Shown here piece by piece: positions 17,525 through 25,969 of a stretch of DNA of 64,000 bases. Position 1 is the stretch's first letter. Each line of letters opens with the position of its first letter. The position numbers and the translations under genes are program-made. Origin of the DNA: Gammaproteobacteria bacterium (GTDB lineage Bacteria; Pseudomonadota; Gammaproteobacteria; DSM-19610); contig WGBO01000045.1 in assembly GCA_015494295.1 (NCBI GenBank), forward strand, positions 1 through 64,000, in the 5' to 3' direction. The notes below the pieces were generated by a model that saw only the letters and a program-made list of their open reading frames with translations, did not search any database and was not told the DNA's origin.

Positions 17525-18724
17525 TTACTCAGGGATAACCGACGCGATCTCGTTCATGACAGTCTCTATGGCCGAGCATGTTCTTGACAAATCCTGTTCG
17601 GACAGTGTCGGGTGGACCAGGAACATCATGCTCTCTTCACCCAGGCGCTTGGCATTCGGAAGTCGGCCCTGGGGGCGAAGATCAGTACCGTCAAAAGCCT
17701 TCTCGAGGTAGACCTCCGAGCACGAACCCGTGAAACACGGAACGCCCAGTTGGACGATCGTCTCTACGATACGTTCCCTCGTCCAGCCTTCTGGCAGCAC
17801 ATCATTTCTGACAAAAACATAGAACTTGTACCAGGCATGCTCAATATGCTCCGGGACCTCCGGAATCCTTAGAAACCTGGAGTGACGACGGCACGTATCA
17901 CCTATAAGGCTTGCATTTCTTGCTCGTGATGCATGCCAGTCTTCCATTCGTTTCAACTGGATTCGTCCAATGGCCGCTTGCATTTCTGTCATACGCCAGT
18001 TGGTACCAAATGATTCATGTAACCACCTGAAACCATTTCCGGTCGACGACTTCTGAACAAGCTCCCATGATTTCCCATGATCCTTGTAGGCCCATGCTTT
18101 TTCCCAGAATTGCCTGGAACTCGTGGTTAGCATGCCCCCTTCCCCGCCGGTAGTCATGATCTTGTCCTGACAAAATGACCAGGCCGCGATATGTCCGAGT
18201 GAACCGACTGGCCTGCCACGATATCGTGCACCGTGCGCCTGCGCACAGTCTTCTATCACCCATAGATCGTTACGATCCGAAAGCGCCATGATCTCGTCCA
18301 TTTCACACGGCCAGCCCGCTAAATGGACGCAGATAATCGCTTTAGTGCGCCTGCTCAATACAGCATGAATGGATTCCGCCGTAATGTTCTGGCTATTCGG
18401 ATCGACGTCCGCAAAAACTGGAGAGGCCCCTACGTTCACGATACTGGACACCGAGGCGATGAATGTCCTCGAAGTCACTATTACTTCATCGCCTTTTCCA
18501 ATACCCAGAACTTTCAGTGCAAGCTCGAGCGCAACAGTGCCGTTTGCAAGGGCCAGCGCGTGTTTACAGCCAGAAAACTCAGCGAATTCTCTTTCAAACG
18601 ACTTTCCTTCGACTCCGGACCAATAGTTGACCTTGTTTGAGAGCAGTACACGAGCCACTGCCTCTGCTTCCTCAGCAGTGAACGATGGCCATGGAGAAAA
18701 TTTTGCGGCTATTCCCGAGCTCAT
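17525..18724 (-). CDS. DegT/DnrJ/EryC1-type sugar aminotransferase
   Basis: The 399-residue PLP enzyme has ANGTVALELALKVLGIGKGDEVI near residue 60, VIEDCAQAHGARY near 150 (PLP-binding Asp) and SFCQDKIMTTGGEGGM with the Schiff-base lysine. These are the standard motifs of nucleotide-sugar aminotransferases. It probably aminates a 4-keto-6-deoxy (or 3-keto) NDP-sugar; the WbpM-like dehydratase in the same locus makes a suitable keto sugar (inference). Its product may be acylated by the FemAB-like protein. It starts 10 bases from the sugar transferase gene. Confidence 0.85.
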   Translation of the reverse strand: MSSGIAAKFSPWPSFTAEEAEAVARVLLSNKVNYWSGVEGKSFEREFAEFSGCKHALALANGTVALELALKVLGIGKGDEVIVTSRTFIASVSSIVNVGASPVFADVDPNSQNITAESIHAVLSRRTKAIICVHLAGWPCEMDEIMALSDRNDLWVIEDCAQAHGARYRGRPVGSLGHIAAWSFCQDKIMTTGGEGGMLTTSSRQFWEKAWAYKDHGKSWELVQKSSTGNGFRWLHESFGTNWRMTEMQAAIGRIQLKRMEDWHASRARNASLIGDTCRRHSRFLRIPEVPEHIEHAWYKFYVFVRNDVLPEGWTRERIVETIVQLGVPCFTGSCSEVYLEKAFDGTDLRPQGRLPNAKRLGEESMMFLVHPTLSEQDLSRTCSAIETVMNEIASVIPE

Positions 18725-18734
18725 CCCTTAGTCC

Positions 18735-19367
18735 TTATTTAGATGAAAACAGTCTTCCGAGAGTCAACATGATAAGTTTCATATCATTAACAATGCTGTA
18801 ATTTTCGACATAGGCCCGGTTAATACGAACCTTGTCCGGAAATACTACCGTTCGATTATGTTCCTCGGGGTCGTTGCTCGACGCAAGCAATTCCTCTTCA
18901 TTGCGGTATTTCAATGTTGCTGGCCCCGTTATCCCTGGCCTTACGCTGAGTACGATTCTGTCCTCGCCTTCCAGCGTATCGGCAAATCCTGGGACGTCCG
19001 GCCTCGGCCCAACTATGCTCATATCACCGATTAAAACATTGACAAGCTGTGGCAGTTCGTCGATTTTGGTCCGCCGGAAAAACCTGCCGATCCTGGTCAT
19101 GCGCACATCACGACTGGTTGTCACGTTTGTGGTAATACCGGGATCGTCTCGCATCGTTCGAATTTTCATTACTCGGAATCGCTTCCCGAAACGCCCCACG
19201 CGGGTCTGGAGAAACATCCCGTTCTTCCCCGTATCTACTGACGCAAGCAGCCAGGCAATCAGGATCAGCCACCACGTCAGTGATAGTCCCGTTCCGGCCA
19301 GAACAATATCCAGCGTACGTTTTATCGCCCTGTCGGGCAATGAAAGTCCATGAAACGAATCAGTCAT
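18735..19367 (-). CDS. Initiating sugar-1-phosphate transferase (PglC/WcaJ C-domain type)
   Basis: This 210-residue monotopic phosphoglycosyltransferase starts repeat-unit assembly by moving a sugar-1-phosphate onto undecaprenyl phosphate. It shows RAIKRTLDIVLAGTGL, a hydrophobic re-entrant helix (residues 25-50), FLQTRVGRFGKRFRVMKIRTM, RRTKIDELPQLVNVLIGDMS and VGPRPD, in the order expected for the family. The open frame reaches 19,514, but the ATG at 19,365-19,367 gives a normal N-terminus and an 8-base overlap with the upstream sulfotransferase. Length matches the short PglC-type enzymes without the WcaJ N-terminal membrane domain. Confidence 0.9.
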   Translation of the reverse strand: MTDSFHGLSLPDRAIKRTLDIVLAGTGLSLTWWLILIAWLLASVDTGKNGMFLQTRVGRFGKRFRVMKIRTMRDDPGITTNVTTSRDVRMTRIGRFFRRTKIDELPQLVNVLIGDMSIVGPRPDVPGFADTLEGEDRIVLSVRPGITGPATLKYRNEEELLASSNDPEEHNRTVVFPDKVRINRAYVENYSIVNDMKLIMLTLGRLFSSK

Positions 19368-20217
19368 ACCCGTATTTATCCATCGTGCGGGATATAAGGC
19401 GACGCAGATCCGAGATATCATTGGCGCCAAGCCGGCGCCGACCTCTTCCAACACTTCGCGAACTGACCTTGTCAGTTGCCTTTTTAATCTCGTCATCCCG
19501 AACGGATATACCAATAAACCGACAGATACGTTCTGTTTCGCACATCGGGTTTTCTACAAACGTTTCGTAACTCACTCTGTAAACGCGCCGATCGGGCAAC
19601 ATCGAGAGTTGTCCGTCGGCTTTTTCAACACAAGCCTGCCACTGCAAGCCACAGATTTCTGCGAGACTATGAACCCGCATCGCCGCACGCATGCCCCTGA
19701 ATACCGGCCCCCAAAGCGCCAGACGCTTACTGCCGGACATATTTTTGTACAGGCGGTTCCAGACGTAGCGTGAGCCGTAATATGGTATATCACTCAGCGG
19801 TATATACCTCGCCTTTCGGAGCACATAAGAAAGGTCCAGCGGAGCCCCCCACCGCTCAATGGCCGACGCCACAACGTCGAAACCGTCTCGATAGATGAAT
19901 ATGTATTTCGAGTCCGGCATGACCCGATCGACAAACGCCACCCTCAGCGAATTCGCACAGGTCTTTTCCACAACCGTTTGCACGTCGCTCTGGCGCGCTA
20001 TATCCGAGAATCTATCACGAATATAGCGTACGACACGTGGGCGCGCCATATCGACCGTCAGCTCGTCATCCGGGTGAGGAACATTCCCATGTCGCCAGAT
20101 ATAATTGATTTCATCACATGGCCACGTACCCATGCCCGGGAGCGCTGTCAAAACATCCCTGAGCATATTGGTTCCAGAACGGGGGGCCCCTATGATAATG
20201 ACACTGCTGAAACCCAT
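19360..20217 (-). CDS. Sulfotransferase-family protein
   Basis: Near the N-terminus IIIGAPRSGTNMLRDVL is the 5'-phosphosulfate-binding loop, and near residue 108 YIFIYRDGFDVVASAIERW is the 3'-phosphate-binding strand and helix of Sulfotransferase_3/Stf0-like families. A YETFVENP segment near 220 is also common in these enzymes. Length is about 285 residues. The ATG at 20,215-20,217 follows the end of the glycosyltransferase gene by six bases; a TTG two codons upstream is possible. It is the third sulfotransferase of the locus and the only one amid the assembly genes, so it likely acts on the repeat unit. Confidence 0.75.
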   Translation of the reverse strand: MGFSSVIIIGAPRSGTNMLRDVLTALPGMGTWPCDEINYIWRHGNVPHPDDELTVDMARPRVVRYIRDRFSDIARQSDVQTVVEKTCANSLRVAFVDRVMPDSKYIFIYRDGFDVVASAIERWGAPLDLSYVLRKARYIPLSDIPYYGSRYVWNRLYKNMSGSKRLALWGPVFRGMRAAMRVHSLAEICGLQWQACVEKADGQLSMLPDRRVYRVSYETFVENPMCETERICRFIGISVRDDEIKKATDKVSSRSVGRGRRRLGANDISDLRRLISRTMDKYGYD

Positions 20218-20223
20218 CGACAA

Positions 20224-21477
20224 TTACCCGGGGAAGTCGGAAAGGAGCCCTGACCATCTGTCCAGAACTTCGTTGCAACCAAACATAAGCTTGCCCACTT
20301 CCCTTGCACGCGCGCTCATTTCCGCAAGCAACTCCGGTTCATTCCTGATGCTCCTTATAACATCCGCAATTCCTTCCGCGCCCTTTTTTTGTGAAACCGA
20401 AACCCCCACGCCTTTCGCCCTGATGAATTTGGCCAGGGAACTTTCGTCTTCAACGATAGCGAGTAACGGGCAAGCTTCCGAAAGATAAACCATGGTCTTG
20501 CTGGGATAGGCATACCTGTATATCCCGGGAACAAGACTTACAACACCGATATCCGCGTCTCTTATTATCCTGGCGGCCACTGCTACAGGTTGGTGCGGGA
20601 TGAACCTTATACTCCGGCCTTCACTGGTTCCCGCCAGCATCTTTAGCTTGTCATGCGCCTTTCCATCCCCCATCAAGATCAGCTCGATGTCAGCGTCATT
20701 CCGTTCGAGGATATGAAATGCCTCGATAATATTTTCGAGCCCCTGGAAACGTCCAAGATTTCCCGCAAACAAAACCCTGAATACGCCCGACCGCTTTTCA
20801 TACCGCACCGGAATTTCCGTACGACCCGCGTGATTATGATCCGGCATGGTGAAATTGTTTATCACTGAAACATCCGTCTGGGCAAGCCCGGGACGGCTAC
20901 AGACGGACTTTTTCATATCTTCTGATAACACAACAACCTTCCACGCTCGGGCGCACGTCGTGCTGTCAATACGCAAGAGTAGCTTGTATAACCACTTCTT
21001 GCGAAACTCACCGGAAATCCTCCCTATTTCCGGATGAATATCCATGCAATGATAAATAAACCTTGCGCCTGTCAATGCAGATACAATTCTAACTGCCGCA
21101 CCAGGCAGAACGGGCGGCGCTGTCGAAACCATGACGATATCGTACCTTCGACGAAGCCCCGCGTGGTAAAGAATGGAGAAAAAGAATCGCAGCATGTTCA
21201 ATATGCGAACGGCACGTCCTCGACCCGCCTCCTGGGGAAGCGACACCCGGCGCACGGTCACGTTACCTATGACCTCAATCTCTGGCGCCGGCGCATTATT
21301 GACCCGTTGCTTATATGATGGCTGGGTTGATAAAACATCGACACTATGCCCATCAGCCGCCCAGCGTTCGACTATTGAACGCAACAAGGATGCATAAGGG
21401 GGCGTGTCAGGCCAGTAGTAACGATGGATCGCGAGTATCCTCAAACCGGTCTTCGACCGATTCTCAGTCATAATCAT
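20224..21477 (-). CDS. Glycosyltransferase family 4, WbuB-like (candidate L-FucNAc transferase)
   Basis: It begins LRILAIHRYYWPDTPPYASLL, a start pattern typical of WbuB/WcaI-type GT4 enzymes, and has VLFAGNLGRFQGLENIIEAF and YAYPSKTMVYLSEACPLL (E-rich nucleotide-sugar site). About 417 residues. It directly follows fnlC, the last UDP-L-FucNAc gene, with an overlap of about 14 bases, and WbuB of Escherichia coli O26 transfers L-FucNAc, so the same role is likely (inference). Three in-frame ATGs (21,492; 21,477; 21,471) all overlap the upstream gene; none has a decisive Shine-Dalgarno. Confidence 0.8.
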   Translation of the reverse strand: MIMTENRSKTGLRILAIHRYYWPDTPPYASLLRSIVERWAADGHSVDVLSTQPSYKQRVNNAPAPEIEVIGNVTVRRVSLPQEAGRGRAVRILNMLRFFFSILYHAGLRRRYDIVMVSTAPPVLPGAAVRIVSALTGARFIYHCMDIHPEIGRISGEFRKKWLYKLLLRIDSTTCARAWKVVVLSEDMKKSVCSRPGLAQTDVSVINNFTMPDHNHAGRTEIPVRYEKRSGVFRVLFAGNLGRFQGLENIIEAFHILERNDADIELILMGDGKAHDKLKMLAGTSEGRSIRFIPHQPVAVAARIIRDADIGVVSLVPGIYRYAYPSKTMVYLSEACPLLAIVEDESSLAKFIRAKGVGVSVSQKKGAEGIADVIRSIRNEPELLAEMSARAREVGKLMFGCNEVLDRWSGLLSDFPG

Positions 21478-22606
21478 GCCGTCGCAACCCATCCCACTGA
21501 TTACTGAGACCCGCCGTCCCCGTAATAAGGCTCAGGACTCTCTGAGAAACGTTATTAATCTGGTAGTCCATAGGCACCGGGGGTAACGGCCCGGATTCCC
21601 GCATGCCGATAACAAGCGCTACGGCATTCAGGATCCTGTCTGGCTCCAGCCCGGCCAGGATAATGCTTCCGGTATCCAGCCCTTCCGGACGCTCCATGGA
21701 CTGTCGAATCGTTATCGCGGGAAACCCCAGCAATGAGGACTCCTCGACGATTGTTCCGCTGTCAGAAAGCACGCAGAATGCGTTTTTTTGAAGCTTGTTG
21801 TAATCGAAAAAGCCAAACGGCGCTAAAAATGAAATCCCGCCCTTCTGATAGGCATCACCAAGCGCTTCCAGCCGCTTCCGTGTTCTTGGGTGCGTGGAGA
21901 CGATCACCGGCTTGCCATATTCCTGATGCAATACCGCCAGGGAGTCAAGGAGCTTCAACAGATTCTTCTTGCTGTCCACATTCTCTTCACGATGCATGCT
22001 GACGAGAAAATATCCGCCTGGCACAAGATCCAGTTTTTCAAGGATATCGGAATCTTCAATCCCGTCTCTATAGAATTCAATCACCTCTTTCATTGGCGAT
22101 CCGGTCAAGTAAATCCGGCGATGAGGAAGCCCCTCGGCCAACAAGTGCCTGCGCGCATGTTCGGTGTACACAAGATTGAAGTCACTTATTCTGTCGATAA
22201 TCTTCCTGTTGACTTCCTCGGGAACATTCGGATCGAAGCAACGGTTCCCCGCCTCCATATGGTACAGGGGTATCTTCATCCGCTTGGCCATAATTCCGGC
22301 GATTGAACTGTTTGTATCACCCAGTATCAGGACGGCATCGGGAGAACGCTCCCGGAGGACGCGCTCTATCGAGACAAGTATGCCGCCCAGAACACTACCC
22401 AAAGATGAGGTGTCGACATTGAGAAATACGTCCGGCTTCCGCACACCGAGGTCGTCAAAAAACACCTGGTTCAGTTCATAATCATAATTCTGACCGGTGT
22501 GCACGACAGTATGCTCGGTATACCTGTCGAGAGCGGCCATAACCCGCGACAAACGAATAATTTCGGGCCGCGTACCCAGAACCGTCATAACTTTAAGCTT
22601 TGTCAT
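21464..22606 (-). CDS. fnlC: UDP-N-acetyl sugar 2-epimerase, FnlC/WbjD/Cap5G type
   Basis: The 380-residue protein matches non-hydrolysing UDP-GlcNAc 2-epimerases: GTRPEIIRLSRVMAAL at the start, TGQNYDYELNQVFF, HMEAGNRCFD, VSMHREENVD and LSDSGTIVEESS. The GNRCFDPNVPEE wording separates the FnlC/WbjD branch from WecB (GLR). In the L-FucNAc route it performs the last step, C2 epimerisation of UDP-PneNAc (UDP-L-talose derivative) to UDP-L-FucNAc. The ATG overlaps the fnlB stop (ATGA), and the three genes stand in pathway order. Confidence in family is high, in the exact product somewhat lower. Confidence 0.9.
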   Translation of the reverse strand: MTKLKVMTVLGTRPEIIRLSRVMAALDRYTEHTVVHTGQNYDYELNQVFFDDLGVRKPDVFLNVDTSSLGSVLGGILVSIERVLRERSPDAVLILGDTNSSIAGIMAKRMKIPLYHMEAGNRCFDPNVPEEVNRKIIDRISDFNLVYTEHARRHLLAEGLPHRRIYLTGSPMKEVIEFYRDGIEDSDILEKLDLVPGGYFLVSMHREENVDSKKNLLKLLDSLAVLHQEYGKPVIVSTHPRTRKRLEALGDAYQKGGISFLAPFGFFDYNKLQKNAFCVLSDSGTIVEESSLLGFPAITIRQSMERPEGLDTGSIILAGLEPDRILNAVALVIGMRESGPLPPVPMDYQINNVSQRVLSLITGTAGLSNQWDGLRRHDYD

Positions 22607-23742
22607 GAAATATCTTCACCATTGAAAACATCAACCGCATGGGTGTCAGGCCTGCCCGGATCAAAAATCTCGTGTGCCCAGAACAGTGTCTTCAATTCCG
22701 ACGTCCCGGTATTTTTTATGGCGTGCGTGTGCAGCGTAGGGATATCGACATACGATGGAGTATCACCACTAACCGTAAATTCGACCGTTTCATTGCCAAA
22801 AAGTCGCCGGATGCTAATCAATGCGTCGCCTTCGACGACGAGAAAACGTTCAAACTTCCTGAAGTGAAAATGATTGCCCCTGGTTACACCAGGCTTTGTG
22901 GAGGACATGAAGGCCTGTCCACCCTGTACTGTTTTAACCGCCTCAAAAAGTGAACCACGGGGGTCCTCGTGCAACTCGGGTTTCACGGGATAGAAGGCGG
23001 GATAAAGATATGAGCGCAGGGTATTGAACAAACTCAAGTGTATCGAATCTCCCAGCGATGGAATAACAGCATTCTCATAAAGCCCCTTCATCTCAGCCAG
23101 CAACGCCAGCATTTCTGAAACCCGCATCTGCGTACCTTCGATGCGTATATCATCCGCTACGGGGGATCGGATAATTTCCAGGATTCTGTCTGACACGTCC
23201 TGCGCATGCAGCAATTCCAGCATCCCGTCCACCTGCACAACCGGTGCTTCCCGCTGCGAGAGCTGGTAACAAAACGTGGATACAACAGAGTTTGAGAACG
23301 GCTTACCGTGCTCTCCAAACACGTGAGGCAATACGAGGTTGCTGAATGTCGCCCCTTCCTTATCAGCCCAGGAACGGAAACTCTCGGACGCGATGCGCTT
23401 GGATCTACCGTAGCCGGTGTCGCGGCTGATGTGAGTCGATGAGGAGAAAATAACATGTGGCGCACATCCAGTTCGTTCGAAGCTATCCACGAGACGACTG
23501 GCCAACGCCACGTTTACACTTTCGACCTCTTTCTCATCGCCCCTGTTCATCCCGGCGAGATGAACGACAACATCGCAATTCTCCACAAAATCATCAATCA
23601 GTTTTTCATTCCTGAAGCACTCCCTGTCGGCGACAATGACGCTCAGGTCTTCTTCGACCAGCAGACGACACCTCAAATGCCAGCCAATCAGCCCGCTCGA
23701 TCCCGTAATTCCGACAGTCCGCCTACTCACGGCCGAAACCAT
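22603..23742 (-). CDS. fnlB: Bifunctional NDP-sugar reductase/epimerase, FnlB/WbjC/CapF type
   Basis: An N-terminal SDR domain (residues 1-245) carries GITGSSGLIGWHL and YGRSK (catalytic YxxxK). A C-terminal cupin (about 246-379) has GNHFHFRKFERFLVVEGDALI and HTHAIKN, the metal-binding histidines. This two-domain architecture is specific to CapF/FnlB enzymes, where the cupin epimerises at C3 and the SDR domain reduces the 4-keto group to give the L-talose intermediate. It lies nine bases after fnlA and overlaps fnlC, as in known FucNAc loci. Confidence 0.93.
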   Translation of the reverse strand: MVSAVSRRTVGITGSSGLIGWHLRCRLLVEEDLSVIVADRECFRNEKLIDDFVENCDVVVHLAGMNRGDEKEVESVNVALASRLVDSFERTGCAPHVIFSSSTHISRDTGYGRSKRIASESFRSWADKEGATFSNLVLPHVFGEHGKPFSNSVVSTFCYQLSQREAPVVQVDGMLELLHAQDVSDRILEIIRSPVADDIRIEGTQMRVSEMLALLAEMKGLYENAVIPSLGDSIHLSLFNTLRSYLYPAFYPVKPELHEDPRGSLFEAVKTVQGGQAFMSSTKPGVTRGNHFHFRKFERFLVVEGDALISIRRLFGNETVEFTVSGDTPSYVDIPTLHTHAIKNTGTSELKTLFWAHEIFDPGRPDTHAVDVFNGEDIS

Positions 23743-23751
23743 CTTCCTGGA

Positions 23752-24765
23752 TCAGCATGGCAACTCTGCCCGGACTTCCGGAAGACTCAGGAGCATCTCC
23801 CTCAACTGGTCCCTGTCGAGTTGTTCCGTATTATGTGAGTGGTAGTCCTCCACTTCGATCTCCTTCGTATCGCCTTCCGAGAAATATTTGGCGTAGTTCA
23901 GATCCCGCGTATCAAGCCGGACACGAAAATACCCGCCCATATCCTCGGAACGCCTGAGTTCTTCCGCGCTCGCAAGCGTCTCGTATAACTTTTCTCCATG
24001 CCTCATACCGATGATCTTTACAGCGTTTTCTGCTTCAAATATTTCCAGCAAAACATCGGCAAGCAACTGGATGGTACACGCGGGTGCCTTTTTTACGAAA
24101 ATATCCCCCTGACCCGCATGAGTGAATGCAAAATAAACCAGCTCGATGGCATCACTGAGCGCGAGCATAAACCGTGTCATGCCAGGCTCGGTAATTGTCA
24201 GGGGCATACCTGCTTTTATCTGTTTGATAAAAAGCGGGATTACAGACCCCCTGGAACACATGACGTTCCCGTACCTGACGCTTGAGACGATTGTTCCGTT
24301 ACCGCTCATCTCACGGCCAGCAGCCTGCACGATCTTTTCCATCAGTGCCTTGGTCATCCCCATCGCATTTACCGGGAACACTGCCTTGTCCGTCCCCAGG
24401 CACACGATACTTTTCACATCGTGCGCTATAGCGGAATCAATCACATTCGCGCTACCAATCACATTGGTTGCCACCGCTTCCAGGGGGAAAAACTCACACG
24501 AAGGAACCTGTTTCAGGGCGGCCGCATGGAAGACCAGATCCACCCCCTTCATTGCCTTGTCCACACTTTCACGATGACGAACATCGCCAATATAAAACTT
24601 GACATTGGCGTTGGTCAGCGTGGATCTCATTGCATCCTGTTTCTCTTCATCCCTGCTGAATATGCGAATTTCACCACACCCTTTTTCCAACAGGCTGGAT
24701 ACCATGGTTTTACCGAAAGAACCGGTCCCCCCGGTAATAAGGACGACACTGTTTTTTATATCCAT
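23752..24765 (-). CDS. fnlA: UDP-GlcNAc 4,6-dehydratase/5-epimerase, FnlA/WbjB/CapE type
   Basis: The 337-residue soluble SDR has ITGGTGSFGKTMVSSLL at the N-terminus, FHAAALKQVPSCEFFP near 80, and LGTDKAVFPVNAMGMTKALME, where the MGMTK segment replaces YxxxK as in the CapE/WbjB group. RHGEKLYETL near 250 is also characteristic. It performs dehydration and C5 inversion of UDP-GlcNAc, the first step to UDP-L-FucNAc. Unlike the wbpM-like protein it has no membrane domain. It starts the fnlABC trio. Confidence 0.93.
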   Translation of the reverse strand: MDIKNSVVLITGGTGSFGKTMVSSLLEKGCGEIRIFSRDEEKQDAMRSTLTNANVKFYIGDVRHRESVDKAMKGVDLVFHAAALKQVPSCEFFPLEAVATNVIGSANVIDSAIAHDVKSIVCLGTDKAVFPVNAMGMTKALMEKIVQAAGREMSGNGTIVSSVRYGNVMCSRGSVIPLFIKQIKAGMPLTITEPGMTRFMLALSDAIELVYFAFTHAGQGDIFVKKAPACTIQLLADVLLEIFEAENAVKIIGMRHGEKLYETLASAEELRRSEDMGGYFRVRLDTRDLNYAKYFSEGDTKEIEVEDYHSHNTEQLDRDQLREMLLSLPEVRAELPC

Positions 24766-24813
24766 ATTTCAAACTTCCACTGGTAATCCGTAAGCATAGA
24801 AACAATATTTTCC

Positions 24814-25959
24814 CTAGGAGCCCACCCGGGATCCAGGCACAAACACAAGAAAGCAGCCCAGCACCAGACCAAGTATCGTGGACAAGACATAAACCGCTGC
24901 GACGTTGGGGCGTGCAGGCCTGTACGGTATGCTCGCCTGCGCATCAACAACAACACTCGATAACTTGTCCCCGTCCAACAACAGCCCCTCGAGGAACGCC
25001 TCTTCTTCCTGAAGATCTCTCAAACCCTCGGCGAAAGGCTCATCGCTTGCACGCTCCCTCAGCACTTTTATTTCCGCTTCAAGCGCCTTCGCCCCACGCA
25101 TATACAGGGGCGCCCCCTCATTTATGAGCGCAATATTGACACCTGTCTCTCTGGGCATGGGATAAAAGCCAGTCAGATCCTGCGCCGAAAGCATCCTGGC
25201 AATCTTGAGCGCTTCTTCCAGACGAGCGATGCGATCCTGCCTTTTCCTGGCGGCAATGCCAAGCTTGCGGAGTTGTCTTGATTGAAGCTCACTGATCCTG
25301 GCCCGCACCCCGGCATTGAAATCAGTTGCCAGTCGGGCGACGGTCATCTTGTTTACATAGGCAATATAGCGATTAAGCGTTACAGCCGAAAATTCCGCAT
25401 CAGCATCGAGAAATGTCGCGGTAACCACTTCATTCTCCCTTTGGCCGGCATGTAATCGCAGTCTCTTTTGAAAGAGCGAACTGAATGTCCTCGCAACATC
25501 TCTGTCAGAGCGCGATACATGCTCCGCCGGGAGATAGTGTTCCGCCAGATTGTGACTATCGAAAAAATCCCGCCGCATTCCGGCTGATTTGAAATTCTTC
25601 CTGAACAACCGAAAAACAACATCCGTCAATTCGCTTGCATCGTCATAGGCAAAAGTGGCTCCCTCCATTTCCCGCCCTGGATTTACAAGGTGAAACTGTA
25701 ACAACCTGCTTACAGCCTCGCGTCCTGGCGGCATTAGATGTGCCTTTGCCTGATACAGGGGTTCAGAGAGAAAAAGATACGCTGAAGCGAGGAGCAATGC
25801 AGCGACGATGCCGAGCAACATACGGTATTTTCGCGCCTGAATCGTTTGCCACAAATCAGCCAGGCGGACTTCGTTGCTGCTGTCCGGGTTGCCGCCATCC
25901 CCCGATTGCATCACATCCTTGCCGGCCCCACCGCCTTTCGGCACCTTGTGTTCCTTCAC
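24814..25959 (-). CDS. wzz: Wzz/chain-length determinant protein
   Basis: The protein has 381 residues: a polar N-terminus (MKEHKVPKGGG...), a first membrane helix (about 46-66, MLLGIVAALLLASAYLFL), a long charged periplasmic part with predicted coiled coil (about 190-320), and the C-terminal IPYRPARPNVAAVYVLSTILG proline motif plus second helix. This is the standard Wzz layout. It regulates the chain length produced by Wzy. It starts at GTG (25,957-25,959). It marks the change from low-G+C locus genes to GC-rich manC, ten bases away. A different Wzz enters the window at its left edge. Confidence 0.88.
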   Translation of the reverse strand: MKEHKVPKGGGAGKDVMQSGDGGNPDSSNEVRLADLWQTIQARKYRMLLGIVAALLLASAYLFLSEPLYQAKAHLMPPGREAVSRLLQFHLVNPGREMEGATFAYDDASELTDVVFRLFRKNFKSAGMRRDFFDSHNLAEHYLPAEHVSRSDRDVARTFSSLFQKRLRLHAGQRENEVVTATFLDADAEFSAVTLNRYIAYVNKMTVARLATDFNAGVRARISELQSRQLRKLGIAARKRQDRIARLEEALKIARMLSAQDLTGFYPMPRETGVNIALINEGAPLYMRGAKALEAEIKVLRERASDEPFAEGLRDLQEEEAFLEGLLLDGDKLSSVVVDAQASIPYRPARPNVAAVYVLSTILGLVLGCFLVFVPGSRVGS

Positions 25960-25969
25960 GACTCAAACA

